Assembly: GCA_003670425.1 (NCBI GenBank)
Contig: QWRL01000009.1
Span: 1 to 28,828 of the forward strand
Source: Chloroflexota bacterium
GTDB taxonomy: Bacteria > Chloroflexota > Anaerolineae > Anaerolineales > UBA11657
DNA length: 28,828 bases
Reading direction: 5' to 3'
Translations under genes and position numbers: made by a program
Notes under the pieces: generated by a model
The model's input: only the letters and a program-made list of their open reading frames with translations
Told to the model about the DNA's origin: nothing
Databases searched by the model: none
Shown: piece by piece, positions 1-8,120 of the stretch
How positions within the stretch are numbered: position 1 is the first letter of the stretch
Layout: every line of letters starts with the position of its first letter

Positions 1-1
1 G

Positions 2-526
2 CTGGCTTACGAGCTGCTTGCGCTGCCCCGCGAACTGGGGCAGAAGTACGGCAGCCGGCTGCCGGCCGTGCGCGACGCACTGGCCGCCCTGGGTGCAGCC
101 ACTGCCGCGCGCACACTGCTGGCCGGGCAGCCGCTGGCGCTGCAGGTGGATGGCATGGCATTGGAGCTGCAGCCGACCGAAGTAGAGGTGCGCCTGCAAG
201 CGCGCAGCGGCTTTGCGGTGGCAGCAGAGGGCGGGTTGGTTGCCGCGCTGGTGACGGACCTGACCCCGGAGCTGGTGCGTGAAGGGCTGGCGCGCGAGGT
301 GGTGCGCCGCGTGCAAGAGCTGCGCAAGAGCAGCGGTTTCCAAATCTCAGACCGCATTCGGGTGCGCTTTCAGGCCAGCGCCCAAATTGCGCAGGCGATT
401 GCCGAGCATCATGACTATATTGCGGGCGAGACGCTGGCGGTGGCGCTGCAGGCGGGCGCAGTTGCAGCGGACGCATGGCTGATCGACGCGGAGTCGCTTG
501 CCGTGCAAATTGAACTGGCGGGCTGA
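2..526 (+). CDS. ileS: Isoleucyl-tRNA synthetase, C-terminal part (5' end outside window)
   Basis: The reading frame is open from the window edge, so only about the last 174 residues are present. The motif LTPELVREGLAREVVRR, followed by VQELRKSSGFQISDRIRV, is the hallmark of the C-terminal region of long class I isoleucyl-tRNA synthetases, just after the anticodon-binding helical bundle. The complete enzyme charges tRNA-Ile with isoleucine in the cytoplasm. The catalytic HIGH and KMSKS motifs and any zinc-binding cysteines would lie upstream and cannot be seen. The gene ends 159 bases before the likely lspA start; ileS-lspA adjacency is common in bacteria. The family call is strong because the signature is highly specific. 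Nothing in the visible part looks broken. Confidence 0.9.
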   Translation: MAYELLALPRELGQKYGSRLPAVRDALAALGAATAARTLLAGQPLALQVDGMALELQPTEVEVRLQARSGFAVAAEGGLVAALVTDLTPELVREGLAREVVRRVQELRKSSGFQISDRIRVRFQASAQIAQAIAEHHDYIAGETLAVALQAGAVAADAWLIDAESLAVQIELAG

Positions 527-534
527 GCCAGCGC

Positions 535-559
535 GCGGTTGGAGAGCCGGCCCAACCGC
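535..559 (+). terminator. Terminator-like hairpin after ileS
   Basis: An 8-bp perfect stem (GCGGTTGG with CCAACCGC) encloses a 9-base loop, starting 9 bases after the ileS stop. No clear T-run follows (TGATTGCTTGG), so it is only a candidate for an intrinsic terminator or a 3'-end stabilising hairpin. Confidence 0.3.
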
Positions 560-677
560 TGATTGCTTGGCTGCGGCCGGCTGCTGGATGCGCTGCCGCG
601 CGGCTGGCAACGTGCGCCGCATGAACTTGCGCAATGGCGCGGTGGCTCGCGGTGGTATTATCGAAACTGGCGAACTT

Positions 678-683
678 TATAAC
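678..683 (+). promoter_or_regulatory. -10-like box (TATAAC) immediately before lspA
   Basis: TATAAC matches the sigma-70 -10 consensus at five of six bases and sits in a locally A/T-rich patch of G+C-rich sequence. It ends only two bases before the ATG at 686, so transcription would begin at about 690. That would exclude the 686 start and favour the in-frame ATG at 716. No convincing -35 box is seen at the right distance. Confidence 0.35.
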
Positions 684-685
684 AA

Positions 686-1225
686 ATGACTACCCAATAC
701 ACTGCCGTACTTCCCATGCGCAGCCAGCTGCGCTTGTTCTTGATTGCAGCCGGCGTAATTGCGGTTGACCAGCTTTCCAAGTGGCAGGTGCGCGGCCGCA
801 TGGCGATTGGCGACACTGTGGAAATACACCCGTGGCTGCGCGACGTGTTTGACCTGGCGCACACCACAAACACGGGTGCGGCGTTTGGCATGTTTAAGAG
901 CGGCAGCACGCTACTGACTGTGCTGGCACTTTTGGTGTCGGGCGCGATTGTGTACTACAACCGCACGCTGGCCGCAGAGCAGGTGTGGGTGCGCACCGCG
1001 CTTGGCTTGCAGCTGGGCGGTGCCATCGGCAACATGCTGGACCGGCTGTATCAGGGCTACGTGACAGACTTTTTGCATCTGCATTACTGGCCGGTGTTCA
1101 ATGTTGCGGATGCGGCCATTTCCATTGGAGTGGTGATCCTGATAATGGTGATGCGCGGCGAGACCAAGCCGGCGCGCACACTGCCGGCGCCGGCTGTGGC
1201 AGAACCCGGCTCCAACCCGGACTGA
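686..1225 (+). CDS. lspA: Lipoprotein signal peptidase (signal peptidase II)
   Basis: This integral membrane aspartyl protease removes signal peptides from diacylglyceryl-modified prolipoproteins. All family boxes are present: VDQLSKW (about 27-33), NTGAAFG (62-68), GGAIGNMLDR (111-120), GYVTDFL (124-130) and FNVADAAISIG (138-148). By analogy with known structures the catalytic Asp pair should be Asp128 and Asp142, with Asp119 also conserved. Four hydrophobic segments fit the family topology, followed by a short Pro/Ala-rich tail. The length (179 residues) is slightly long for the family. An in-frame ATG at 716 (residue 11, MRSQLRL) gives a more typical N-terminus and fits the -10-like box at 678-683. 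The stop codon overlaps the start of the next gene (TGATG), indicating translational coupling with rluD. Confidence 0.93.
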   Translation: MTTQYTAVLPMRSQLRLFLIAAGVIAVDQLSKWQVRGRMAIGDTVEIHPWLRDVFDLAHTTNTGAAFGMFKSGSTLLTVLALLVSGAIVYYNRTLAAEQVWVRTALGLQLGGAIGNMLDRLYQGYVTDFLHLHYWPVFNVADAAISIGVVILIMVMRGETKPARTLPAPAVAEPGSNPD

Positions 1226-2160
1226 TGGCTGCAGATCGGCAGGCGGGCGCAGTGCATACCTTTCAACTGGCGCATCCCGGTGAGCGCTTGGACAAGGTGC
1301 TTGTGGAATGCATGCCGGAGCTTTCGCGCTCGCAAATTCAGCGTTTGATTGATGGCGGGCAGGTGCTGATAAACGGGCAGCTGCCCGCCAAGGCCGGGCA
1401 GCGGTTGGAAGGCGGCGAGACTGCGGTCGTTGCAGTGCCGGTGCCCGAGCCATCCACCTTGATCCGTGAACGCATTCCATTGCATGTGCTTTACGAGGAT
1501 GCGGACATGCTGGTAGTCGACAAGCCGGCCGGGCTGGTGGTGCATCCGGCCGCCGGGCATGCGTCCGGTACGCTTGTGAATGCGCTGCTGGCGCATGGGA
1601 TGGAGTTTGGCGCAGTGGGCGGCAGCTTGCGGCCCGGCATTGTGCACCGGCTGGACAAAGACACTTCCGGGTTGATTGTGGTGGCGAAGCATGATGCGGC
1701 GCAGCGTGCGCTGCAGGCGCAGTTCAAGCTGCGCAAGGTGGAGAAGCATTATGTGGCGCTGGTGGTGGGGCGGCCGCCGACGCCAAACGGACGCGTGGAG
1801 GCGGCAATCGGGCGCGACCCGCGCCATCGCCAGCGCATGGCTGTGGTCACCAACCCCGAGCTGCGCAGCCGCATGGCCGTGAGCGAGTATCGAACGCGCG
1901 AGTCTTTGCGCGGCTACACACTGGTGGATGTAAAGCCGGAGACGGGGCGCACGCATCAGGTGCGCGTGCACATGGCTTTTTTGGGATGCCCGCTGGCAGG
2001 CGATCTTTTGTACGGTGTGAGCAGCGGACGATACAAGCTGGCGCGCCATTTTTTGCACGCCGCCGGCCTCACGCTGCAATTGCCGAGCGGCAGCACACAA
2101 ACTTTTAGCGCGCCGCTGCCCGCCGAGCTGGAGGCTTGCCTCGCAGCATTGCGTGGCTAA
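1225..2160 (+). CDS. rluD: RluA-family pseudouridine synthase, RluD-like
   Basis: This enzyme probably converts specific uridines of 23S rRNA to pseudouridine. An N-terminal S4 RNA-binding domain (about 17-62, with RLDKVLVE and SRSQIQRLIDGGQVLING) precedes the RluA catalytic domain. The catalytic motif HRLDKDTSGL spans 141-150, with Asp144 as the nucleophile. Further conserved blocks are VVDKPAGLVVHP, KHYVALVVG, PETGRTHQVRVHM and the late LHAAGLTL. The length (311 residues) fits the RluD/YlyB group. The ATG at 1225 is chosen because it overlaps the lspA stop by one base and leads straight into the S4 domain. lspA-rluD pairing is widespread. The exact rRNA target cannot be read from sequence, so the RluD name is by similarity and synteny. 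Confidence 0.9.
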   Translation: MAADRQAGAVHTFQLAHPGERLDKVLVECMPELSRSQIQRLIDGGQVLINGQLPAKAGQRLEGGETAVVAVPVPEPSTLIRERIPLHVLYEDADMLVVDKPAGLVVHPAAGHASGTLVNALLAHGMEFGAVGGSLRPGIVHRLDKDTSGLIVVAKHDAAQRALQAQFKLRKVEKHYVALVVGRPPTPNGRVEAAIGRDPRHRQRMAVVTNPELRSRMAVSEYRTRESLRGYTLVDVKPETGRTHQVRVHMAFLGCPLAGDLLYGVSSGRYKLARHFLHAAGLTLQLPSGSTQTFSAPLPAELEACLAALRG

Positions 2161-2227
2161 GCATTGCGTATTATGGCGCTGGCCGCTGTGCCGCGCCAAC
2201 ATCACTCTCAAATAGGTGCAGCCAAGC

Positions 2228-3277
2228 ATGGAACTAATCGACCTGCGTTCTGACACGGTGACCAAGCCCACGCCGGAGATGCGCGCTGCGATGGCAGCGG
2301 CGGAGGTGGGCGATGATGTTTATGGCGAGGACCCCACCGTCAACGAGCTGGAGGCGGTGGCCGCGCACATGACGGGCAAGGCTGCTGCATTGTTTGTGTC
2401 TTCCGGAACGATGGGCAATGTGGCGGCGATGATGGCGCACACGCAGCGCGGTGCCGAGGTGATCTGCGGTTATCAGTCGCATGTGTTTCGCAATGAGCAG
2501 GGCCAGCTGGCGCAGCTGTGCGGCGTGCAGGCGCATCCGCTGCCGGAAGCTGCCAACGGGACACTGCCGCTGGATTTGGTGGCGGGTGCAATTCAGGGCG
2601 ATGACCAGCACCACCCGATCACCAGTGTGCTGGCGCTGGAGAACACACAAAATATGTGCGGCGGCGTGCCGTTGGCTGTGGACTACATGCGGGCTGCAGG
2701 CAGCCTGGCGCGCGCGCACGGCCTGAAGCTGCATGTGGATGGTGCGCGCCTTTTCAACGCCGCCGTTGCACTGAATGTATCTGCGGCGGAGCTGGTGGCG
2801 GATGCGGACTCGGTAACCTTTTGCCTGTCCAAGGGACTCGCCGCACCGGCCGGCTCTGTGTTGTGCTGTCATGATGAGTTCATCAAGCTGGCGCCGCGCG
2901 CGCGCAACGCGCTTGTCGGTGGCGTGGCGCAGTCCGGCACTACGGCGGCAGCCGGCTTGGTGGCGCTGCGCTCGATGGTGGAGCGGCTGGCGGATGATCA
3001 TGCGCACGCGCAGCAACTGGCGCATGGCTTGGCAGCCATTGCCGGCGTAAAGCTGGACCCGCGGGCGGTGGCCACCAACATGGTGTACTTTGATCTGGAT
3101 GCGCATGTGGCGCAGACGGACGCGCAGATCATGGCGCGCTTGCGCGAGCAAGGCGTACTGATCGACTTTCTGTACGCGCCATTTTCGCGCGGCTTCCGGG
3201 CCGTGACGCATTGCTGGATCACGGCGCCGATGGTTGAGCGGACACTCGCAGCCATGCGCCACGTGCTTGCAACCTAG
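2228..3277 (+). CDS. ltaE: Low-specificity L-threonine aldolase
   Basis: This PLP-dependent fold-type I enzyme would cleave L-threonine or L-allo-threonine to glycine and acetaldehyde. It opens with the family signature IDLRSDTVTKPTPEM (4-18), followed by GDDVYGEDPTVNELE (28-42), SSGTMGN (58-64), LENTQNMCGG (137-146), the PLP-pocket HVDGARLFNA (169-178) and the Schiff-base lysine in CLSKGL (Lys202). The length (349 residues) is normal. The ATG at 2228 is preferred over the in-frame GTG at 2216 because AGGTG at 2214-2218 lies nine bases upstream of the ATG. The segment after the lysine reads LVGGVAQSGTTAAAG where the family usually has a Gly-Gly-Gly-Met-Arg-Gln pattern, so substrate range could differ. 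It ends one base before the dinG start. Confidence 0.9.
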   Translation: MELIDLRSDTVTKPTPEMRAAMAAAEVGDDVYGEDPTVNELEAVAAHMTGKAAALFVSSGTMGNVAAMMAHTQRGAEVICGYQSHVFRNEQGQLAQLCGVQAHPLPEAANGTLPLDLVAGAIQGDDQHHPITSVLALENTQNMCGGVPLAVDYMRAAGSLARAHGLKLHVDGARLFNAAVALNVSAAELVADADSVTFCLSKGLAAPAGSVLCCHDEFIKLAPRARNALVGGVAQSGTTAAAGLVALRSMVERLADDHAHAQQLAHGLAAIAGVKLDPRAVATNMVYFDLDAHVAQTDAQIMARLREQGVLIDFLYAPFSRGFRAVTHCWITAPMVERTLAAMRHVLAT

Positions 3278-3278
3278 C

Positions 3279-6089
3279 ATGACGGAAACGCTGGTTGCGC
3301 TGGATCTGGAGACCACCGGGCTTGATGCAAACCGCGACGCGATCATTCAGATTGGCGCGGTAAAGTTTCGCGGCGAGCGCATTGAGGGCGAGTATGAAAC
3401 ACTCGTCAACCCGGGCGTCCCCATTCCCGGTTTCATCAGCGAGCTGACCGGCATCACGGACGCAATGGTGGCGCGTGCGCCGGCGCTTGCAGCGGCACTG
3501 CCGGAGTTGCTGCGCTTTGTGGGCAATGCGCCGGTGATCGGCCACAACCTTAAGTTTGACCTTGGCTTTTTGCAAAAGCACGGTGCGCTGCGCAACAATG
3601 TGTCGATTGACACCTATGATCTGGCGAGTGCACTGCTGCCGAGCGCTAGCCGCTACGCACTGGTTGCGCTGGCTGCGGAGCTGGGCGTGCCGCTGCGCGA
3701 TGCACATCGCGCGCTGAATGATGCGCGCGCCACGCAGCAGGTGTACGGGCTGCTGGCCAAGCGCGCCGACGAGCTCTCGCTGGACACACTGTCCGAACTG
3801 GTGCGGCTGGCTGCCGATGTGGAGTGGGGCGCGGACTACACTTTTCAGGATGCACTGCGGCGCCGCACGGAACAAGGCGCAGCGCCCAAGCGCCGCAGAG
3901 CAGGCGCCCCGGAGCGCGGCCTGTTTGCGGGCGGTGGCGCAGCGGCCGGGCCCGCGCTGCAGCCGGCTGATGAGCCGGCGCCGCTTGATGAGGCACCGCT
4001 GGTGGAAATGTTCAAGCCCGGCGGCGCACTGGCCGCACAGTTTTCCAGTTACGAGAGCCGGCCGCAGCAGCTGAAGATGATGCGGGCGGTGGCGCGCGCA
4101 CTTTCCGGGCAGCGCCATCTGCTGGTGGAAGCCGGCACTGGTACCGGCAAGAGCCTTGCGTATTTGGTGCCGGCCATTTGCTGGGCAGCGCAAAGTGACT
4201 GGCGCGTGGTGATCTCCACCAACACCATCAATCTGCAGGATCAGTTGATGCGCAAAGACCTGCCCGCGCTGCAGCAGGCGCTGCCGCAGGAGTTTCGGGC
4301 GGCGGTGCTCAAGGGGCGCGGCAATTATGTGTGCCCGCGTTTGTTTGATGCGATGCGGCGGCGCCCGGCGCGCACGCTGGATGAGATGCGCGTGCTGGCA
4401 AAGCTGCTGGTGTGGCTGCCGCAATCGGAAACCGGCGATCGCAGCGAGCTGACGCTCACGGGCCCGGGCGAGCTGGAGGTGTGGCTGCGCCTCTCGGCCG
4501 AGGATGAGGGCTGCACCACCGAGCGCTGCGCCACGCTGCAGGGCGGCAGCTGCCCGTTTTATCGCGCCAAGCGCGCAGCCGAATCGGCGCATGTGCTGGT
4601 GGTCAATCATGCGCTGCTGCTGGCAGATGCTGCCTCGGAGAATCGCGTGCTGCCCGAGTATCAATACTTGATTGTGGACGAAGCGCACCACCTTGAGGCA
4701 GCCACCACGGACGGACTGTCGTTTGTGGCGCGCCAGTCCGAGCTGGAGTTTCGGCTGCGCGCACTGACGGGCCCGCAAAGCGGGCTGCTGGCGCAGGTAG
4801 TTGCGCGGGTGGGCAGCCAGCTGGGCGTTGGGCAGCAAGCCGGCTTGCGCCACCAGACAGAAGGTGTGGCAGCTGCGCAGGCGGCGGTGCTGGTGCATGT
4901 TGCCAACTTTTTTCAACAGGCCGGCCGGTTTGCGCTGGCAGCGGGCGACGGTGAAGTGGGTGCGTATTCGCGCAAGGTGCGGCTGCGCGATGAAGCGCGT
5001 GAAAGCGGCGAGTGGGCCGAGGTGCTGCTGGCGTGGGACAACCTTAAGAACGGACTGCAGCCGGTGGTGCAGGGGCTGCAGCGCGTGGCGCGCGCTGTGA
5101 TTGAGGTGCAGGATGATGGCGCCGCCGAGCTCGATGATTTGCTGACGGCGCTGGCCGGGGTGGTGCGCTGGCTGACAAACTTTAATGACCAGCTGCAGGG
5201 CATTGTTGAGCAGGCGGATGCTGCGCGCATCTGCTGGGTGGAGCTTGGGCCAAATGCGCGCAGTCCGTCGCTGCACTCTGCGCCGCTGGCGGTGGGGCCG
5301 CTGCTGGAGAAGCACTTGTGGTTTGCCAAGCGCGCGGTGGTGCTCACGTCCGCCACGCTGGCCACGGACGAAGGCTTCGCGTATATCAAGAAGCGTTTGC
5401 ACGCACATGATGCAGATGAGCTGATTGTTGGCTCGCCATTTAATTACCGCGAGAATACGCTGATCTGTGTGGCGGAAGATATGCCCGAGCCGGCACAGGG
5501 CGCGCTATTCCAACGAAAGCTGGAGCAGGGGCTGGCTGCGTTGTGCATTGCCACCAAAGGGCGCGCGCTGGTGCTCTTTACCTCGCATGCACAGCTGCGC
5601 CAGACGGCTGGATATTTGCGCGCGCCGTTGGAGCGCGCGGGCATCCGCGTGTTCGACCAGATTGCCAGCAGCACATCGCGCCACCAGCTGCTGCAAAGCT
5701 TCCGCGCTGCGGAGCATGCAGTGCTGCTCGGCGCGCGCAGCTTTTGGGAGGGCGTGGATGTGGTGGGCGAGTCCCTCTCCGTGCTGGTGATTACAAAGCT
5801 GCCCTTTGATGTGCCCAGCGATCCAATCATCGAGGCACGCGGCGCCACCTTTGAAGACACATTCGGCGAATACACCGTGCCGGAGGCGGCGCTGCGCCTG
5901 CGGCAGGGGTTCGGGCGCCTCATTCGCAGCAAGTCTGATCGTGGTGTGGTGGTGATATTTGACCGGCGCGTGCGCAGCAAGGCGTACGGCGTGCACTTCC
6001 TGGATGCGCTGCCCGCGTGTGAAGTGCGCGACACGCCGCTGGCCCTGCTGCCGGAAACGGCAGCGCTCTGGCTGGCGGACAACAACTAG
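3279..6089 (+). CDS. dinG: DinG-type ATP-dependent helicase with N-terminal DEDDh 3'-5' exonuclease
   Basis: This 936-residue fusion carries two modules. Residues 1-165 form a DnaQ-like exonuclease with Asp9 and Glu11 (LDLETTGLD), Asp94 (HNLKFDLGF) and His143/Asp148 (HRALNDAR). A charged Pro/Ala-rich linker (about 195-245) leads into an XPD/DinG superfamily 2 helicase. Its motifs are Walker A EAGTGTGKS (Lys291), DEAH at 467-470, LTSATLA near 687, ARSFWEGVDV near 817 and QGFGRLIRS near 876. Cys352, Cys412, Cys417 and Cys425 lie where XPD-like helicases bind a [4Fe-4S] cluster. The family is linked to DNA repair and R-loop or G-quadruplex removal. The ATG at 3279 is chosen because it sits one base after the ltaE stop and directly before the exonuclease motif. 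Confidence 0.9.
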   Translation: MTETLVALDLETTGLDANRDAIIQIGAVKFRGERIEGEYETLVNPGVPIPGFISELTGITDAMVARAPALAAALPELLRFVGNAPVIGHNLKFDLGFLQKHGALRNNVSIDTYDLASALLPSASRYALVALAAELGVPLRDAHRALNDARATQQVYGLLAKRADELSLDTLSELVRLAADVEWGADYTFQDALRRRTEQGAAPKRRRAGAPERGLFAGGGAAAGPALQPADEPAPLDEAPLVEMFKPGGALAAQFSSYESRPQQLKMMRAVARALSGQRHLLVEAGTGTGKSLAYLVPAICWAAQSDWRVVISTNTINLQDQLMRKDLPALQQALPQEFRAAVLKGRGNYVCPRLFDAMRRRPARTLDEMRVLAKLLVWLPQSETGDRSELTLTGPGELEVWLRLSAEDEGCTTERCATLQGGSCPFYRAKRAAESAHVLVVNHALLLADAASENRVLPEYQYLIVDEAHHLEAATTDGLSFVARQSELEFRLRALTGPQSGLLAQVVARVGSQLGVGQQAGLRHQTEGVAAAQAAVLVHVANFFQQAGRFALAAGDGEVGAYSRKVRLRDEARESGEWAEVLLAWDNLKNGLQPVVQGLQRVARAVIEVQDDGAAELDDLLTALAGVVRWLTNFNDQLQGIVEQADAARICWVELGPNARSPSLHSAPLAVGPLLEKHLWFAKRAVVLTSATLATDEGFAYIKKRLHAHDADELIVGSPFNYRENTLICVAEDMPEPAQGALFQRKLEQGLAALCIATKGRALVLFTSHAQLRQTAGYLRAPLERAGIRVFDQIASSTSRHQLLQSFRAAEHAVLLGARSFWEGVDVVGESLSVLVITKLPFDVPSDPIIEARGATFEDTFGEYTVPEAALRLRQGFGRLIRSKSDRGVVVIFDRRVRSKAYGVHFLDALPACEVRDTPLALLPETAALWLADNN

Positions 6090-6103
6090 CCGGCGGCTGC
6101 CCG

Positions 6104-8056
6104 ATGCGCTGGGTGCGCTTTGCCACGCCGCCGCTCTTGGCCACTGCGTTGTATTGGCCCGCGCTGCAGCTGCCCTTCTTTTGGGACGATGTAGGCAACT
6201 TTAATTTTCTCGCCGGCAAAGGCCTCGGAGAAATCTGGACCAGTGCTGCGGGCTTTGCGTACTACCGTCCGCTGGGGTTTAGCATCTGGTGGCTGGCGCA
6301 GCGCATCAGCGGCGCGCCGCATGCAGTGGCGCTGCATGCGCTAAATATTTTTGCGCTGGCGGGCTGCGGCTGGCTGCTGGGCGCGCTGGCCATGCGCTGG
6401 CTGGGCACCGCCACACAAATTGGCGGCCAGGCGGGCTGGGCGGCATTGGTTGCGGCTGCCCTGCTCACCGCTTCCCCCTTTGCGGCGTTGGTGGTGCCGC
6501 TTGTGGCGTCGCTTTTTCATTTACTTGTGACGCTGCTGGCATTGCTGGGCGCACTAGCCTTGCTGGAGTATCGGCGCAGTGCGCACACGGTGTGGGCCAT
6601 TGCGGCTGTGCTGTGCATTGGGCTGGCGCCATTTGCGCACGAGTCCGGTGTAGCGGTCGGGCTGGCACTACTGTGCCTGCTGGGCTGGCAGCGGGTCCCC
6701 GCCAAATCCGCCGCCAGCAGCCGGGCTTGGGCGCAGCGCGCAGACCCGGCGTTGCTGGCGGGCATCGCAGCCAACGCGCTCTTTCCATTGTTGTGGTTGA
6801 TGGTGCCAAAGATGCGTGCCGACAACACGCTGCCGCTGCGGCCTGCAGGCGAGCTGCTGCGCAACGCAATTTTCTTTTTGCAGGGGCTCACTTATCCGTT
6901 GCAGCCCTTTGTGCTGCCCTTGAAAGCTTGGAGTGGCTGGGATGAGAAGCTGCTGGTCAGCATTGTGGGCGGCGCAGCGCTGCTGCTTGCGGGCTGGCTG
7001 TGCGCGCGGGCGGGCACGCTGCGCTATGCACTGGCCGCCGCCGGATTTTCGGCTGCGGCCGCGCTGCCATCGATCATCACGCTGCCGGAGTTGTATGTGG
7101 TGGTGAGCCCGCGCTTGCTGGTGTTTCCAGCGGTGGGCGCGGCGTTGTTGTGGGCGCTGACCGTTGCTGCACTCGCGCAGCGCATGCCTTGGCCGCGCAG
7201 CGCAGTGCTGGCTTTGCTCGCGCTGCTGCTGTTTATGCCGGTGCGCTACGTTTGGTCGCGTGTGCAGCTGCACGTGCGCGCGCTTGCGCCGGTAGCGCAG
7301 CTGGTGCAAGCGCTGCGCGCTGCGCCGGGCGCGCGCCATTTGCTGGTGAACCCCGTCATGTGGCTGGCGCTTGACCGGCAAATTTATCCAATTGTGCATG
7401 ACGGCGTGGTGGTGTTGCCGGAATACCATTCGCCCGCCGACTTGATTGCGCTTAACAGTGGCGCACCAGTGCAGCTTGACGGCGTCAACTTTCCGCTGGT
7501 GGCAACGGAGCCGCTGCACCACTACTACGATGTATGGGGCGACGAGCTGTCTTGGGAGGCGATGGCAGAGCGCGTCCGCCAGTATGACCGCGTGTGGCTG
7601 ATGTTGTACGGCGACGGCCCCCTGCAAGTGGTTGAGGCGGGGCAGGTGTTGAAGGCTGCGCCGCGCACTGCGCCACTGGCTATGTTTGGCGGTGGCGCAG
7701 TGCGGCTGCTTTCTGCGCAAGCTGTGCGTTCTGGCAGCCTGCTTAACCTTGAGCTGGTTTGGCAGGCGCAACAACCAGCGACTGCCGAGATATTTGTGCA
7801 CGGCTTGGACTGCGCCGGCAAGATGCTGGGCCAGGCCGATGGCGCCGCTCTGGCGCGCATGTTTCCGCTGTGGTTGTGGCAGGCAGGCGAGGCGGTGCGG
7901 GACGTGCGGCAAATTCAACTTGCAGATGCGCCGGACAACGGGTGTACCCAAATTGCCGTTGGCCTGTTTGATCCGGCAAGCGGTGCGCGCCTGCCCGCTG
8001 TAGATGCGGCGGGGCGGGCGCTCGCAGATGACCGTTACATCATCAGGGTTCCCTAG
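6104..8056 (+). CDS. Polytopic membrane protein, GT-C glycosyltransferase-like
   Basis: The 650-residue product has about ten hydrophobic segments between residues 5 and 395, then a soluble C-terminal region of about 250 residues. The first extracytoplasmic loop contains PFFWDDVGNF (Asp28, Asp29) and then YYRPLGFSIWWL. An acidic DD pair after the first helix followed by an Arg-Pro-Leu motif is typical of GT-C enzymes such as PMT/TMTC-like mannosyltransferases, which take sugars from polyprenyl-phosphate donors. The C-terminal region (LVWQAQQPATAEIFVHGLDCAG and later) looks like a beta-sandwich, which is inference. The ATG at 6104 follows the dinG stop by 14 bases, so the gene may be read through from dinG. 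Donor and acceptor are unknown, and it could be a non-catalytic relative. Confidence 0.65.
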   Translation: MRWVRFATPPLLATALYWPALQLPFFWDDVGNFNFLAGKGLGEIWTSAAGFAYYRPLGFSIWWLAQRISGAPHAVALHALNIFALAGCGWLLGALAMRWLGTATQIGGQAGWAALVAAALLTASPFAALVVPLVASLFHLLVTLLALLGALALLEYRRSAHTVWAIAAVLCIGLAPFAHESGVAVGLALLCLLGWQRVPAKSAASSRAWAQRADPALLAGIAANALFPLLWLMVPKMRADNTLPLRPAGELLRNAIFFLQGLTYPLQPFVLPLKAWSGWDEKLLVSIVGGAALLLAGWLCARAGTLRYALAAAGFSAAAALPSIITLPELYVVVSPRLLVFPAVGAALLWALTVAALAQRMPWPRSAVLALLALLLFMPVRYVWSRVQLHVRALAPVAQLVQALRAAPGARHLLVNPVMWLALDRQIYPIVHDGVVVLPEYHSPADLIALNSGAPVQLDGVNFPLVATEPLHHYYDVWGDELSWEAMAERVRQYDRVWLMLYGDGPLQVVEAGQVLKAAPRTAPLAMFGGGAVRLLSAQAVRSGSLLNLELVWQAQQPATAEIFVHGLDCAGKMLGQADGAALARMFPLWLWQAGEAVRDVRQIQLADAPDNGCTQIAVGLFDPASGARLPAVDAAGRALADDRYIIRVP

Positions 8057-8062
8057 CGCCAA

Positions 8063-8094
8063 TTGGTTTTGCCGTCTGATGGCGCGGATATAAT
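8063..8094 (+). promoter_or_regulatory. Sigma-70-type promoter for efp
   Basis: A perfect TATAAT lies at 8089-8094, 26 bases before the efp ATG. Upstream, TTGGTT (8063-8068) has a long 20-base spacer and TTTTGC (8067-8072) a 16-base spacer, so the -35 box is weak. The expected transcript leader is about 20 bases. Confidence 0.5.
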
Positions 8095-8120
8095 TCAGGC
8101 AAGCATAGGATAGCCTTCAA

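Noticed and set aside
2145..2169. 10-bp direct repeat AGCATTGCGT flanking the rluD stop codon
   Set aside because: Two short copies (2145-2154 and 2160-2169) may be a chance duplication; there is no further copy, palindrome or promoter geometry to give it meaning.
3219..5408. Long open frame on the minus strand (about 729 codons) opposite dinG
   Set aside because: It is antisense to a gene with complete exonuclease and helicase motifs. Its translation is rich in His, Arg, Gln and Ala with no domain, which is usual for the shadow frame of a G+C-rich gene.
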